Shown here piece after piece: positions 46,013-54,111 of a stretch of DNA of 54,111 nt (the stretch's first letter is position 1; each line of letters starts with the position of its first letter). The translations under genes and the position numbers were made by a program. Source of the stretch: Lysobacteraceae bacterium (lineage in GTDB: Bacteria > Pseudomonadota > Gammaproteobacteria > Xanthomonadales > BQJN01); assembly GCA_021604725.1 (NCBI GenBank), contig BQJN01000018.1, forward strand, positions 1 to 54,111, given 5' to 3'. Below the pieces are notes generated by a model. It ran no database searches. It was not told the origin of the DNA and was given only the letters and a program-made list of their open reading frames with translations.

Positions 46013-46188
46013 CCTTTCTTATTCAACAGGGTACGAAAGTGGGTAACGAATGGGGTTGAAATCCTGTCGAGGCGTTTAGCCGTCTGATGGCATCGCACTT
46101 CAACTTCCATCGAGTCGCTAAATGGGGCCGACGGACCCAGGGCACTGGCTCTCCACTTCATCCCCGAATGCCAGTACCGCCCTGGTAC

Positions 46189-46230
46189 GGTTCGAACAAT
46201 TTCAGTTGGCCGGAGCGAAGGGCACTGAGG
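46189..46230. repeat. Dispersed intergenic repeat, partial copy C
   Basis: TTCGAACAATTTCAGTTGGC followed by CGGAGCGAAGGG matches the right half of copies A and B (TCGAACAGCTTTAGTTGGC, CGGAGGG). The left half of the element is not recognisable. Confidence 0.45.
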
Positions 46231-46259
46231 TGCACGCCAACTGCAATCTCAGTCAGGCA

Positions 46260-47924
46260 CTAAGGCGACAGGCCCTCAACAACTTCCATTTGCTCATACA
46301 CATCCGCTTCAACTTCTGCCTTTAACTGCTCAGAACGTCGAACCGCCCACAACTCCCGCACTTGCTCGACTGATTCCTCAAAACTCAGCTTTCGACCTGG
46401 CTGGATGGACTCAATCCGCGCCAACCAGATTGTCTGAGGCCTTGATCTGTCCCCATCATCATGAACCACGGGTGTCCAATCTCCGGGTTTGGTCACGCCG
46501 AAAACCACACGAGCGAGCCTCAAACTGACCGCCGACAAGGAATCGCGACCACTGAACACGCGATCAATTATGTTAATGGAAAGCGGGCCGTTTTCCATCT
46601 CTTCCGGAATAGATTGCACCGAAAAATTTCCACCAACCAGACCATCACGAATGCGCTCGGCCAATAGTAGCGCTGACTGTATTTTTTCAGCCGCCGTTTC
46701 CATCCGCAGAAGCTGCGCATGGTAAAGGTCCTCAGTTCGGTAGGAACGAGGGCCTGCACCCTCGTAAATGGCACGTAACTGTTGTTCGGACGCAGGCATG
46801 AAACGCTCGGTAACTTCCTCTGTCAGGTACTGCAGAGCCAATGCGGAGCGTTTGGACCAAAAAACCAGCGCCTCAGTTCTGGCGTCCAATGGCTCAGCCC
46901 ACTCACCGGCCACCTTGACAACCGCAATATCAGCGAGCACGCTTAACGCCGCCGATGTCATTTGCTCGGGTGACCATGACTGCCAACTAAGCTTCTTAGC
47001 GCTAGGCAAACGTGCGCGGAGTCCAGAAGGGGTGACTTGGTACCCGCACAACTCAAACAACACTTCTTCCTCAGCCGCAACCCGCCATTGCTGGTGATCT
47101 ACTTCGATCGAGTCTGCATAGCTGTCTACAATAGCCTTCAGTTCTTGATTTGCTCGATGCCGCTCCAACTCTGCCATGACCCGCTCCGTTACCAGTGCCA
47201 TGTCGACCTTCCTTTCAGGAACAACTTGTAGCACTTTGAATAGGTGAAAGCCGTCTGCGGTCTCAACAGGCTCACTAATGGCCCCCTCGGGCAGGTGGAA
47301 AATCGAGCGTTCCACCGCTGGTGGTAACACCCCTTTCTCTACGACGCCAATTTTTCCATCACGAAATCGCGATTGTGAATCAGACTCAGCCTTTGCCAAC
47401 TTCGCAAACTCCTCGCCATTCTTCAATCGCTCATAGATCGAATCGATACGCTGTTCCGCAGCCTCCAATGAGCCGGACTTTGCCGGCAATCCGCCATCCA
47501 CCGGCTTGCGAATGAATATATGCCCCAAACGACGTGCTTCCGGTCGACCATTGAAAGGGCCTTTTTCTGCCAATGCAGCGCCCAGTTCGGCCTCACCGAT
47601 CGGATACTCGCTCTTAAGTTGAGCCAGCATGCGCGGTTTCAGCCACTTCGCCTTGGCACGCAGTATCGCCATTTGAACACTGGAACGATCAGCTAGGCCT
47701 GCTTCTTTGGCCCGGCGTGCAAGTTCGAGCGTCAGTGCTGCTGACCTGGCGGTCTCCATCTCAATTGGGTCAGCTACATCCGCTCCTATGAACCTGACAA
47801 AACCCTCATACTGGCTATTCGTCAGCACGCCTTGGTTCCACTCAAGCACAATCGAATTGGAGCTAGCGAATACCGCACCACTAGCCATCGTCAGTAGCAT
47901 TGCACCGGCAATACAAATCCTCAT
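46260..47924 (-). CDS. Exported parvulin-type peptidylprolyl isomerase
   Basis: A 554-aa periplasmic protein with signal peptide (MRICIAGAMLLTMASGAVFA). After a SurA-like helical N-terminal part, a PPIC-type rotamase domain spans ~128-236 (ARRLGHIFIRK ... GEEFAKLAKAESDS ... GVLPPAVERSIFHLPEGAISEPVETADGFHLFKV). Parvulins catalyse cis-trans isomerisation at prolyl bonds and help outer-membrane or secreted proteins to fold. The C-terminal ~310 residues look like a second, degenerate rotamase-like segment (FSGRDSLSAVSLRLARVVFGVTKPGDWTPV). It is the last gene of an overlapping three-gene operon; ATG overlaps the upstream stop by 4 bp. Confidence 0.88.
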   Translation of the reverse strand: MRICIAGAMLLTMASGAVFASSNSIVLEWNQGVLTNSQYEGFVRFIGADVADPIEMETARSAALTLELARRAKEAGLADRSSVQMAILRAKAKWLKPRMLAQLKSEYPIGEAELGAALAEKGPFNGRPEARRLGHIFIRKPVDGGLPAKSGSLEAAEQRIDSIYERLKNGEEFAKLAKAESDSQSRFRDGKIGVVEKGVLPPAVERSIFHLPEGAISEPVETADGFHLFKVLQVVPERKVDMALVTERVMAELERHRANQELKAIVDSYADSIEVDHQQWRVAAEEEVLFELCGYQVTPSGLRARLPSAKKLSWQSWSPEQMTSAALSVLADIAVVKVAGEWAEPLDARTEALVFWSKRSALALQYLTEEVTERFMPASEQQLRAIYEGAGPRSYRTEDLYHAQLLRMETAAEKIQSALLLAERIRDGLVGGNFSVQSIPEEMENGPLSINIIDRVFSGRDSLSAVSLRLARVVFGVTKPGDWTPVVHDDGDRSRPQTIWLARIESIQPGRKLSFEESVEQVRELWAVRRSEQLKAEVEADVYEQMEVVEGLSP

Positions 47925-49486
47925 AACTGCTCTACCAGCAAGCGGTTTATCCTAAGTTCTGCGGCTTCCAGAAACTGATCTCGCCTCTGCAAATAAAGGT
48001 CCCTCTGCCTCTCCTCGACCATCATGGCGATGACCTGCGGACGCACGAGATCCAGAACGCCGGGTTGAGGTTGTCGCACCGCATCGACAGCGCCAACCAA
48101 AAACGTATCCCCCCTCCTAACAGGCCTTGATACGCCGCCATCCTTGACCAACCGCAATTGCTCGGCAAACAGTGGAGACTGCGCCTGCAACACAGGCAAA
48201 TCGACCCACTGTGCTACCGGCGTCGGCAGGCCGAAGTGTCGGGCGATGTCATCCAGCGCGTCACCCTCAGCTTGCATGCGCTGTAATGTGCTCAATACGG
48301 CACTGGGGTCATCGCCCACCGGTACCGGCAGCATTCGCAATTCATATCCCACGGAAGTATAGAACCTGCGCGCATTTCGTTTGAAAAAATCAGTCAGCTG
48401 ATCTTGGTTCTCCTCGACAAAGCGTGTCAACTCGATTTGGAGCTGCGCGGTAGCCAGGAGCTCCTTTTGCTCGGCAAGCACGCCAGCACTAGCTTGGTAG
48501 TCTGTTGCTTGCATGGCCGCTTCGGCATGCACCAAGTCCTCGAGAAACTGTTGACTGGACAGGGCAGGCAATGCATCAAACGAGTCGAGCCAGGTGCGCC
48601 AATAGTCAAGCTTCAACTCAACTTCACCAACTTTGGCCAGAACTGGATTGGCGGAACTTGTTGGCCAGTTGTCTTCGGTAACCAGCACCTCTACTTCAAC
48701 GCTCGACTCGGCAGCCAGAGATGCCACTGAAGAGACCATTTGCTGGTACTGTGATACTTGTCGCTCTCGCTCGTTCTTCAGTTGCTCAAGGTAAGGGCGG
48801 CGGTCCAACTCTTCCGAAACGAGGAACAGATGAACTCCGTCACGTGTTTGCAATGGGTCGCTGACCTGACCCACTTCTAGAGTGAACACGATGTCGCTTG
48901 CAGCATCTGGCAAGTCATCGCGTCCAAGCCAACCTAGGAGCCCGTCCTTGGACTTCGAAGTGGACTGCGAATGCGCCCTCACTTCACGAACGAAGTCAGA
49001 AACCGTATTGACGCGGTTCGCAATCTGTTGAGCCAGGGTCAGAGCATCTTGATCGCTTCGCAGAAATAGATGAAAAACCTCTCGGCGAACATCTACCACC
49101 ACTTCAGAATCCGAATTGACCGAATCAGCCGGCGGTGGTACCGAGGCGTCGAGCGTGCCGAGAAACGCTCTCAATCTCAAGACACGAAATCGGGCAGCAA
49201 GTTGGTCCTTTACTTCAGACCCCTCGACCTGAGCCAGCCGAAGAAGATGACGCCTAAACAGCTCATCTCTTGCGCGGTTCTCAAACCAATTTGTGCGATC
49301 GATCGCTGCAACCGGCAAAATTCGCTCGGCCTCCGGGCGACGCAAGATGGCCGCATCAAGGTCGCTCAAATTGAGAGCATCATCTTTCGTTTTAGCAACG
49401 ACGTCAGGCTCGAATTCATGGCCACACCCACTAAGCAAAACGGCTGTCGCCAATGTAATGGTGGCCCAATGCACTCTTGTGTTCAT
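47921..49486 (-). CDS. Parvulin-like PPIase lipoprotein
   Basis: A 521-aa protein with lipobox LLSGC (Cys21), so likely anchored in a membrane facing the periplasm. The N-terminal part is helical as in SurA/PrsA, then a parvulin-like domain spans ~134-225 (REVFHLFLRSD ... VREVRAHSQSTSKSKDGLLGWLGRDDLPDAASDIVF ... GQVSDPLQTRDGVHLFLV). The conserved loop G-x-L-G-W-x-G-x-x-D-L-P is typical of active parvulins. A second helical part has a weaker PPIC-like region near the end (VGDDPSAVLSTLQRMQAEGDALDDIARHF). It overlaps both its neighbours by 4 bp. A PrsA-like folding role for secreted proteins of the region is likely. Confidence 0.85.
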   Translation of the reverse strand: MNTRVHWATITLATAVLLSGCGHEFEPDVVAKTKDDALNLSDLDAAILRRPEAERILPVAAIDRTNWFENRARDELFRRHLLRLAQVEGSEVKDQLAARFRVLRLRAFLGTLDASVPPPADSVNSDSEVVVDVRREVFHLFLRSDQDALTLAQQIANRVNTVSDFVREVRAHSQSTSKSKDGLLGWLGRDDLPDAASDIVFTLEVGQVSDPLQTRDGVHLFLVSEELDRRPYLEQLKNERERQVSQYQQMVSSVASLAAESSVEVEVLVTEDNWPTSSANPVLAKVGEVELKLDYWRTWLDSFDALPALSSQQFLEDLVHAEAAMQATDYQASAGVLAEQKELLATAQLQIELTRFVEENQDQLTDFFKRNARRFYTSVGYELRMLPVPVGDDPSAVLSTLQRMQAEGDALDDIARHFGLPTPVAQWVDLPVLQAQSPLFAEQLRLVKDGGVSRPVRRGDTFLVGAVDAVRQPQPGVLDLVRPQVIAMMVEERQRDLYLQRRDQFLEAAELRINRLLVEQL

Positions 49487-51603
49487 TGCTGACCTCCAAT
49501 TTGACGAATGGTCAACAGCGTCAACGGATGCTGAGGTGCGACGCTTCGCAATTCGCTGATGACTTGCGCCGATTCCAATGGTCGATCGGTCTGATTCAGA
49601 GCAATGGCTAGTGCCGCCATCGCCTCCACGTATCCGTCGTTTAGTTGAACTGCTCGTTCCAGCAAGGGTAACGCTTCTTCGTAGCGTTCCTGCTTCGCAA
49701 GGAATGCGCCGTAATTGTAGTGATTCTTGGCGACGTAAGGTTGGGCCTCAATCGTCTCTTCAAACAAGGCGACCGCTTCATCGATCTGACCACGACGCGC
49801 AGCATTAACCGCCAGGTCTACTGAGGCTCGATACAAGTTCTGGTCAAGCTCTAGCGCTCGCTCAAGCATCATTCGCTCTGTTTCCAGATCACCTTTGCGT
49901 TGCATTAAGGTCGCCAAGTGGTATTGACCCTCGGCCGTTTCCAGCTCGGACTGGTACTTTGCCATTTCAGAAATGGCATCGTCTACGCGCCCAATTCGCG
50001 TCAAGAACACACCCATGAAGGCCGTCGTCTCGCGACTTGGTCCCATATCGGGAGCGGCCACCATTTCATCGTATAGGGCCAAGCCCTCTTCGTGCTTTCC
50101 GATCGCCATCAACGCGTTGACCTTGAGGCTGAGATAGCCCGAATTCTGGGGGTCATTGGCCACCAGGCGATCAATAATCACCAGCGCTGCTGCAGCATGT
50201 CCCTCGGCCAACTGCGCCTTCGCCTTGCTGAGAAGACTGATGGTGTGGGCATGATCCTGGGGCGCTTCGCCATCGCTGGAAAGGCGCTCTTCAATGGCCG
50301 TTGGCGCGACGCCCGGCTGTACATAACCCAAAGCGACAAGCCGGTTGAGCACTTCGGGGTCAGCCGACTCCGGCATCAAAACTTCAGAGCGCGCATGGTT
50401 GTCGATCCATTCACCAAGTCTCGCCTTCATTTTTTCGGCTAGTTCTGGTTGATCAAGCGACAGGTCTGAGAGCTCGTTTGGATCGGTAGCCAAGTCGTAG
50501 AGCTCCGGTCGAGGGCCGTGGATGTACTTGTAGGGTGTTTCATAAAGCGTTCTTAGCTCACCCCAGTTGTTGCTTAGGCGTGGCGATAGGGTTTCGGCAT
50601 AGTAATGCGGCGCTTCAGGCCCTTCCCCATTGGAAATCCAGCTCCACAGACTCTCACCATCGACATCAACCGGCAGCGCTATGTCGAGAAAGTCCATCAG
50701 CGTCGGAACCACATCGACCAGACCAACTGTGCGTGCAACCCGGTTGGGTGTTTGACCCGGTACACGCATTACGAGCGGAACGTGCTGCGTCGTCTCGTAG
50801 TTCAACATCGAATGAGTTAACTCACGGTGCTCGTTCAATCCCTCTCCATGATCGGACGTGATCACGATAATGGTGTTGTCATACACACCCAACGTTTTGA
50901 GGCGGGTAATGATCTCACCCAGCGCCTCGTCGGCGTAGGCGATCTCACCTAAATAGGGCTGATCGGCATAAATCTGATCATAGGGATGCGGCGGTGCCTG
51001 AGGCTGATGAGGGTCGAAATAGTGCGCCCAAAGAAAGAAAGGTTGGTCAGCGTGATCATCCAGCCAGTTCCAAATCGAGTCATTGACCTCCAGGGCGGGA
51101 CGCTCATCGAAAAACAGCCCTGCTTTTTCAATAACTCGTATTCCCATGTAGTCTTGATACGGACGAACTATGTCGTCGTTAAAATACTCGAAACCCTGGT
51201 TGATTCCCGAGTGCGCTGACACCGGAAATGAGCCCACTGCGGCACCTGTTGCGTAGCCTTCGGCGAGCAACATCTCAGCCAGAGTCGTCTGCTCATCTGT
51301 GACGCGAAACAGACCGTTGTCCCGCACCCCGTGTTGCACTGGATACTTGCCGGTAAACAGCGTCGTGTGTGATGGCAGCGTTATCGGCACGGGTGCAACG
51401 GCATGTTCAAATACGGTTCCCTCTGCAGCCAATGCCTCAATCGTTGGGGTATGATCCAGCTCATCGTTGTAAACACTGATGTGGTCGGCCCGAGTCGTAT
51501 CAAAGGTCACTATCAGGACGTTCATTCGATCGTCCTTGCAACCGCCAAGCAACATCAAAAGGGCTGCCGATCCCAGAACCGCAAGTAGTCGTCTTATATT
51601 CAT
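49483..51603 (-). CDS. Sulfatase-fold lipoprotein with TPR tail
   Basis: A ~706-aa alkaline-phosphatase-superfamily protein; ATG at 51603 gives a lipoprotein signal (LLMLLGGC, Cys22), which the longer frame buries. Metal ligands fit the sulfatase pattern: D35 (TFDTTRADH) and D251-H252 (SDHGEG). The formylglycine motif C/S-x-P-S-R is replaced by T75-L-P-S-H, so classical sulfatase maturation cannot occur at this site; Thr nucleophiles are used by phosphoethanolamine transferases and phosphatases of this superfamily. The last ~225 residues are TPR repeats (YHLATLMQRKGDLETERMMLERAL, NYGAFLAKQERYEEALPLLERAV). It opens an operon with two parvulins, overlapping by 4 bp. Confidence 0.9.
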   Translation of the reverse strand: MNIRRLLAVLGSAALLMLLGGCKDDRMNVLIVTFDTTRADHISVYNDELDHTPTIEALAAEGTVFEHAVAPVPITLPSHTTLFTGKYPVQHGVRDNGLFRVTDEQTTLAEMLLAEGYATGAAVGSFPVSAHSGINQGFEYFNDDIVRPYQDYMGIRVIEKAGLFFDERPALEVNDSIWNWLDDHADQPFFLWAHYFDPHQPQAPPHPYDQIYADQPYLGEIAYADEALGEIITRLKTLGVYDNTIIVITSDHGEGLNEHRELTHSMLNYETTQHVPLVMRVPGQTPNRVARTVGLVDVVPTLMDFLDIALPVDVDGESLWSWISNGEGPEAPHYYAETLSPRLSNNWGELRTLYETPYKYIHGPRPELYDLATDPNELSDLSLDQPELAEKMKARLGEWIDNHARSEVLMPESADPEVLNRLVALGYVQPGVAPTAIEERLSSDGEAPQDHAHTISLLSKAKAQLAEGHAAAALVIIDRLVANDPQNSGYLSLKVNALMAIGKHEEGLALYDEMVAAPDMGPSRETTAFMGVFLTRIGRVDDAISEMAKYQSELETAEGQYHLATLMQRKGDLETERMMLERALELDQNLYRASVDLAVNAARRGQIDEAVALFEETIEAQPYVAKNHYNYGAFLAKQERYEEALPLLERAVQLNDGYVEAMAALAIALNQTDRPLESAQVISELRSVAPQHPLTLLTIRQIGGQQ

Positions 51604-52020
51604 ATCAACCGTTGTGTTTTCTTTGATGTCCAACTCATCCCACCGACCAGCGTAATCCAGCACAGTTGGGCCGCCCCGACCTGCGGGCCGTCACCAAAAC
51701 GGGAAGGGACCATATGGACACGTCGAGGAGTCTCGACCTGCCATGGAACGACGCAACATTCTACGTCATTTGAGGGGTTTTTCCACTTAGCTCCGCGCCA
51801 AAGACAAAAGACTTTCTCGATGTTTGCAGCGGTCATGTCGAATAAACGCACAATTGCCCCCATTCGCCCGGCATGGATGGCACATTGTTACCTCTGGCAC
51901 TTAAACCAAACCGCAAGCTGCGGTGTCATAGTGACTACTTGCCTTGTTTGCGGTGGGCAAAACACGTACGCTTCGAAAATTTCGTCTCGCAAACAGATTT
52001 AGCAGAAAAAGTGGCCCAAC
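51604..52020. other. Divergent intergenic region, sulfatase-fold operon / Pcm-like gene
   Basis: This is 417 bp between divergent starts. It should contain promoters for both, but I could not pick one with good hexamers. The frames that cross it are shadows without a plausible ribosome-binding site. No RNA gene or repeat was recognised. Confidence 0.5.
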
Positions 52021-52683
52021 ATGGCAATGAATATTGATCTGGCTCGACATAACATGATCGAGCAACAAATCCGCACCTGGGAAGTTCTCGACCCCACCGT
52101 TCTGGATGTATTGGCAACCGTTCGTCGCGAGGACTTCGTTCCGGTGGCGCATCGACGCCTGGCATTCGCCGACACTATGATCCCGCTGAACGACAATGAA
52201 GTAATGATGAAGCCGGTCGTGGAAGGGCGCATGTTGCAGGCGCTGGCGGTGCGCTCACATGAACGTATTCTCGAGATCGGGACCGGCAGCGGCTACATCA
52301 CGGCTTGTCTGTCACGCATGGCGCGAGCTGTCACTAGCGTTGAAATTGATACCGAATTATCTGCGGCGGCGGGTGCGCGCTTGAGCGCGAGCGGCATCGA
52401 CAATGTCGAGCTTATTGTTGCGGACGCGTGCAGCACGCAGTGGCAACCAGAGAGTCAGGTGGACGTCGTCGTTTTGACCGGCGGCGTGTATCAATTACCT
52501 GAGCTGATGCGTAACTGGGTAAAGCCTGGCGGCAGGTTGTTCGCCATAAGCGGTGCACACCCAGTGATGGATGCAACGATTCATCAGCGGGTTAGCCAGG
52601 AACAGTGGCGCGCAACGGTGGCTTTCGAAACGGATCTGCCCTACTTGCGTGGGGCTGAGCAGCCGCAACGCTTTGACTTTTAA
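52021..52683 (+). CDS. Pcm-like (L-isoaspartyl O-methyltransferase family) methyltransferase
   Basis: A 220-aa SAM-dependent methyltransferase related to protein-L-isoaspartate O-methyltransferase. The SAM loop is ILEIGTGSGYITACLS, with VTSVEID as the acidic strand. The N-terminus (ARHNMIEQQIRTWEVLDPTVLDVLATVRREDFVP) matches the short Pcm-like proteins that precede tolC in Xanthomonadaceae. Typical Pcm residues for isoaspartate binding are not fully conserved (FADTMIPLND replaces the usual YxD...PI), so the substrate may differ. The start could also be the second ATG at 52027. tolC follows after 167 bp. Confidence 0.88.
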   Translation: MAMNIDLARHNMIEQQIRTWEVLDPTVLDVLATVRREDFVPVAHRRLAFADTMIPLNDNEVMMKPVVEGRMLQALAVRSHERILEIGTGSGYITACLSRMARAVTSVEIDTELSAAAGARLSASGIDNVELIVADACSTQWQPESQVDVVVLTGGVYQLPELMRNWVKPGGRLFAISGAHPVMDATIHQRVSQEQWRATVAFETDLPYLRGAEQPQRFDF

Positions 52684-52711
52684 CTATGTGTGCGTCGCTC
52701 ATGCGGCCACG

Positions 52712-52723
52712 TTTGGCGCCAAA
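52712..52723. promoter_or_regulatory. Perfect 12-bp palindrome upstream of tolC
   Basis: TTTGGCGCCAAA lies 28 bp after the Pcm-like stop. It could be an operator for a dimeric regulator. No T tract follows, so a terminator is unlikely. Confidence 0.4.
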
Positions 52724-52765
52724 TCAGGATGGTTAGGCGTAGCATTTTGACTTTGGCGGAAATAC

Positions 52766-52777
52766 GGATCGCGATCC
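52766..52777. promoter_or_regulatory. Second perfect 12-bp palindrome upstream of tolC
   Basis: GGATCGCGATCC lies 42 bp downstream of the first palindrome and 73 bp before the tolC ATG. A TTGACT (52747-52752) sits between the two, with no convincing -10. Confidence 0.35.
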
Positions 52778-52850
52778 AGTTTTCCAGGCGAAGCGGCGAA
52801 CAGGCTGTTCGTTGCCCGCGCCAATAACCAACCGGAAGGGGTTAGTATCG

Positions 52851-54111
52851 ATGATAAAGCGGATTCACATCGCAGTAGTGAGCATTCTGATCGGCGGCGT
52901 CGCCATGGCGCAACCGTCGGATGAAACTGTTTCGGAGGCGACCGACATTATGGACGTCTACCGAGTGTCCTGGGAAGGCGACCCGGTGCTTCAACAGGCG
53001 CGCGCCCGACTTGAGTCGGCCCGCGAAATCCAGAAGCAGGCATTTTCCGGTTGGCTTCCACAAATCTCGGGGACTGCATCGTATTCCGAAACGGATGGCG
53101 AGCAAACCCAGAGTGGACAGAAGAACGATATTGACTCCTCTTCTGACAGCCTGGACCTGAGCCTTGACCAGTCCATTTACAACCGATCCACCCACATGGG
53201 CTATGAGCGATCCAAGTTCCAGGTTGCACAGGCCGAGGCAGACTACGAAGCGGCCGTAGCGAACTTTGTCTTGCGTGTTGCCCAACGCTACTTCGACGTG
53301 CTGTCGGCAATCGATACGCTGGAGTTTGCGCAAGCTGAAGAGAAGGCTTTAAAACGCCAGCTAGAACAGGCCGAGCAACGCTTCGAGGTTGGACTCACAC
53401 CTATTACCGACGCTCACGAGGCTCGCGCCAGCTACGACAATGCTCGGGCCAGAACCATTGTCGCCGCCAACTCGCTGGACGATGCCCGTGAGGCGTTACG
53501 CGAAGTCAGTGGTCAATACTACAATGACCTGAAGCGCTTGCAGGAAGAGTTGCCGCTGGTAGCTCCGGAGCCCGACAATCAGGAACAGTGGGTGCGCACC
53601 GCCATGCAGAACAGCCCGACTATCCAGTCATTCATCGCGTCAGCTGAAGCGGCAGAGAAAGGCATTTCGGTCGCCAACGCTGGACACTGGCCTAGCCTCG
53701 GTGCATTCGCCCGCTACAACGACTCTTCCCAGGAAGGCAACTCTGGCATCTTCGCGATCGATGGCTCTGATACGCGAACCGTCATCGGCTTGCGACTGAG
53801 CGTGCCGATCTACTCTGGGGGACTGACCAGTTCACAGGCGCGGCAGGCACGTAGCGATCACGAGGTGGCACTGGAGGGGTTGGACGCTGAACGACGCCGC
53901 ATCAGTCGACAGATTCGCAATGACTACCGTGGTGTCATCGCCGGCATTAGCCAGGTAGAAGCGTTCAAGCAGGCACTGATCTCAGCTGAGAGCGCAGTTG
54001 AGGCGACAGAGGCCGGCTTTGAAGTGGGCACACGAACCATCGTCGAAGTCCTGTTGTCGCAACAGCGTCAGTTTCAGGCGCAGCGCGACTACTCTCGGGC
54101 ACGCCACGATT
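52851..54111 (+). CDS. tolC: TolC-family outer-membrane channel protein, 3' end outside window
   Basis: The frame runs open from ATG 52851 to the window end (420 codons), with a good GGAAGGGG ribosome-binding site 9 bp upstream. A signal peptide (MIKRIHIAVVSILIGGVAMA) is followed by the TolC pattern: DPVLQQARARLESAREIQKQA, LDLSLDQSIYNRSTH, the long coiled helices FVLRVAQRYFDVLSAIDTLEFA, then RFEVGLTPITDAHEARASYDNAR, and the second repeat LRLSVPIYSGGLTSSQARQA. It forms the trimeric channel for type I secretion and multidrug efflux. Many large secreted proteins in the window may or may not use it; their signal peptides point to Sec export instead. The gene continues beyond the window. Confidence 0.95.
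   Translation, partial: MIKRIHIAVVSILIGGVAMAQPSDETVSEATDIMDVYRVSWEGDPVLQQARARLESAREIQKQAFSGWLPQISGTASYSETDGEQTQSGQKNDIDSSSDSLDLSLDQSIYNRSTHMGYERSKFQVAQAEADYEAAVANFVLRVAQRYFDVLSAIDTLEFAQAEEKALKRQLEQAEQRFEVGLTPITDAHEARASYDNARARTIVAANSLDDAREALREVSGQYYNDLKRLQEELPLVAPEPDNQEQWVRTAMQNSPTIQSFIASAEAAEKGISVANAGHWPSLGAFARYNDSSQEGNSGIFAIDGSDTRTVIGLRLSVPIYSGGLTSSQARQARSDHEVALEGLDAERRRISRQIRNDYRGVIAGISQVEAFKQALISAESAVEATEAGFEVGTRTIVEVLLSQQRQFQAQRDYSRARHD

Larger units (their letters stand above)
45732..46259. other. Convergent intergenic region with dispersed repeat copies
   Basis: This 528-bp non-coding stretch holds one full (45934-46012) and one partial (46189-46230) copy of the repeat also present at 7084-7165. 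No frame here has a plausible start or family. No clear terminator for the leftward PPIase operon is visible; it may lie within the repeat hairpins. Confidence 0.6.

Noticed and set aside
1..54111. tRNA, rRNA, CRISPR, insertion sequence or prophage genes
   Set aside because: Reading both strands, I found no cloverleaf-like segment, no regularly spaced repeat array, and no transposase, integrase or phage structural motif in the translated frames.

Overview
The window reads as a chromosomal segment of a Gammaproteobacterium, most likely a member or relative of the Lysobacterales (Xanthomonadales). The basis is an E. coli-type prolyl-tRNA synthetase with an internal editing domain, a fadI-fadJ beta-oxidation pair, a Pcm-like methyltransferase just upstream of tolC, and many large secreted, cysteine-containing proteins with Gram-negative signal peptides. 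Base composition is moderately GC-rich and even. I saw no tRNA, rRNA, CRISPR array, transposase, integrase or phage gene.

Region 1 (1-17320) is an extracellular-protein region. It holds a truncated secreted propeller-like protein, an S8 subtilisin-like peptidase, a membrane Ser/Thr kinase with a TPR tail translationally close to a small secreted protein, and two large secreted paralogues (7484-10777 and 11034-13874). The second paralogue ends a tight operon that starts with an S8 peptidase carrying a PA insert and includes a putative lipoprotein. Good intrinsic terminators close several of these units.

Region 2 (17465-28583) starts with proS, followed by an FkbM-type methyltransferase overlapping a metallophosphoesterase. 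An imperfect tandem repeat separates these from a convergent six-gene cluster: four sulfotransferase-like genes and two glycosyltransferase-like genes, mostly joined by overlapping stop and start codons. It looks like a sulfated-glycan assembly operon. A small secreted protein lies upstream of it.

Region 3 (28745-39466) is mostly metabolic: prmC, a DUF445 protein, an Mpo1-like DUF962 protein, a three-gene 2-oxoacid oxidoreductase (KorA, KorB and a GltD-like flavoprotein with ferredoxin clusters), and divergently the fadI-fadJ operon.

Region 4 (39478-51603) is the most unusual part. A membrane-anchored TPR protein, an FG-GAP/ASPIC secreted protein, a gingipain-type C25 peptidase and a small secreted protein run rightward. 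They face a leftward, overlapping operon of a TPR-tailed sulfatase-fold lipoprotein (with Thr where formylglycine is expected), a parvulin-like lipoprotein and a parvulin-type PPIase. All seven seem exported or membrane-anchored, so a cell-envelope or secretion-maturation module is a reasonable hypothesis. Between the two arms lie degenerate dispersed repeats, also found after the kinase operon, whose hairpin shows a compensatory base change.

Region 5 (52021-54111) holds a Pcm-like methyltransferase and the start of tolC; two perfect 12-bp palindromes sit between them.
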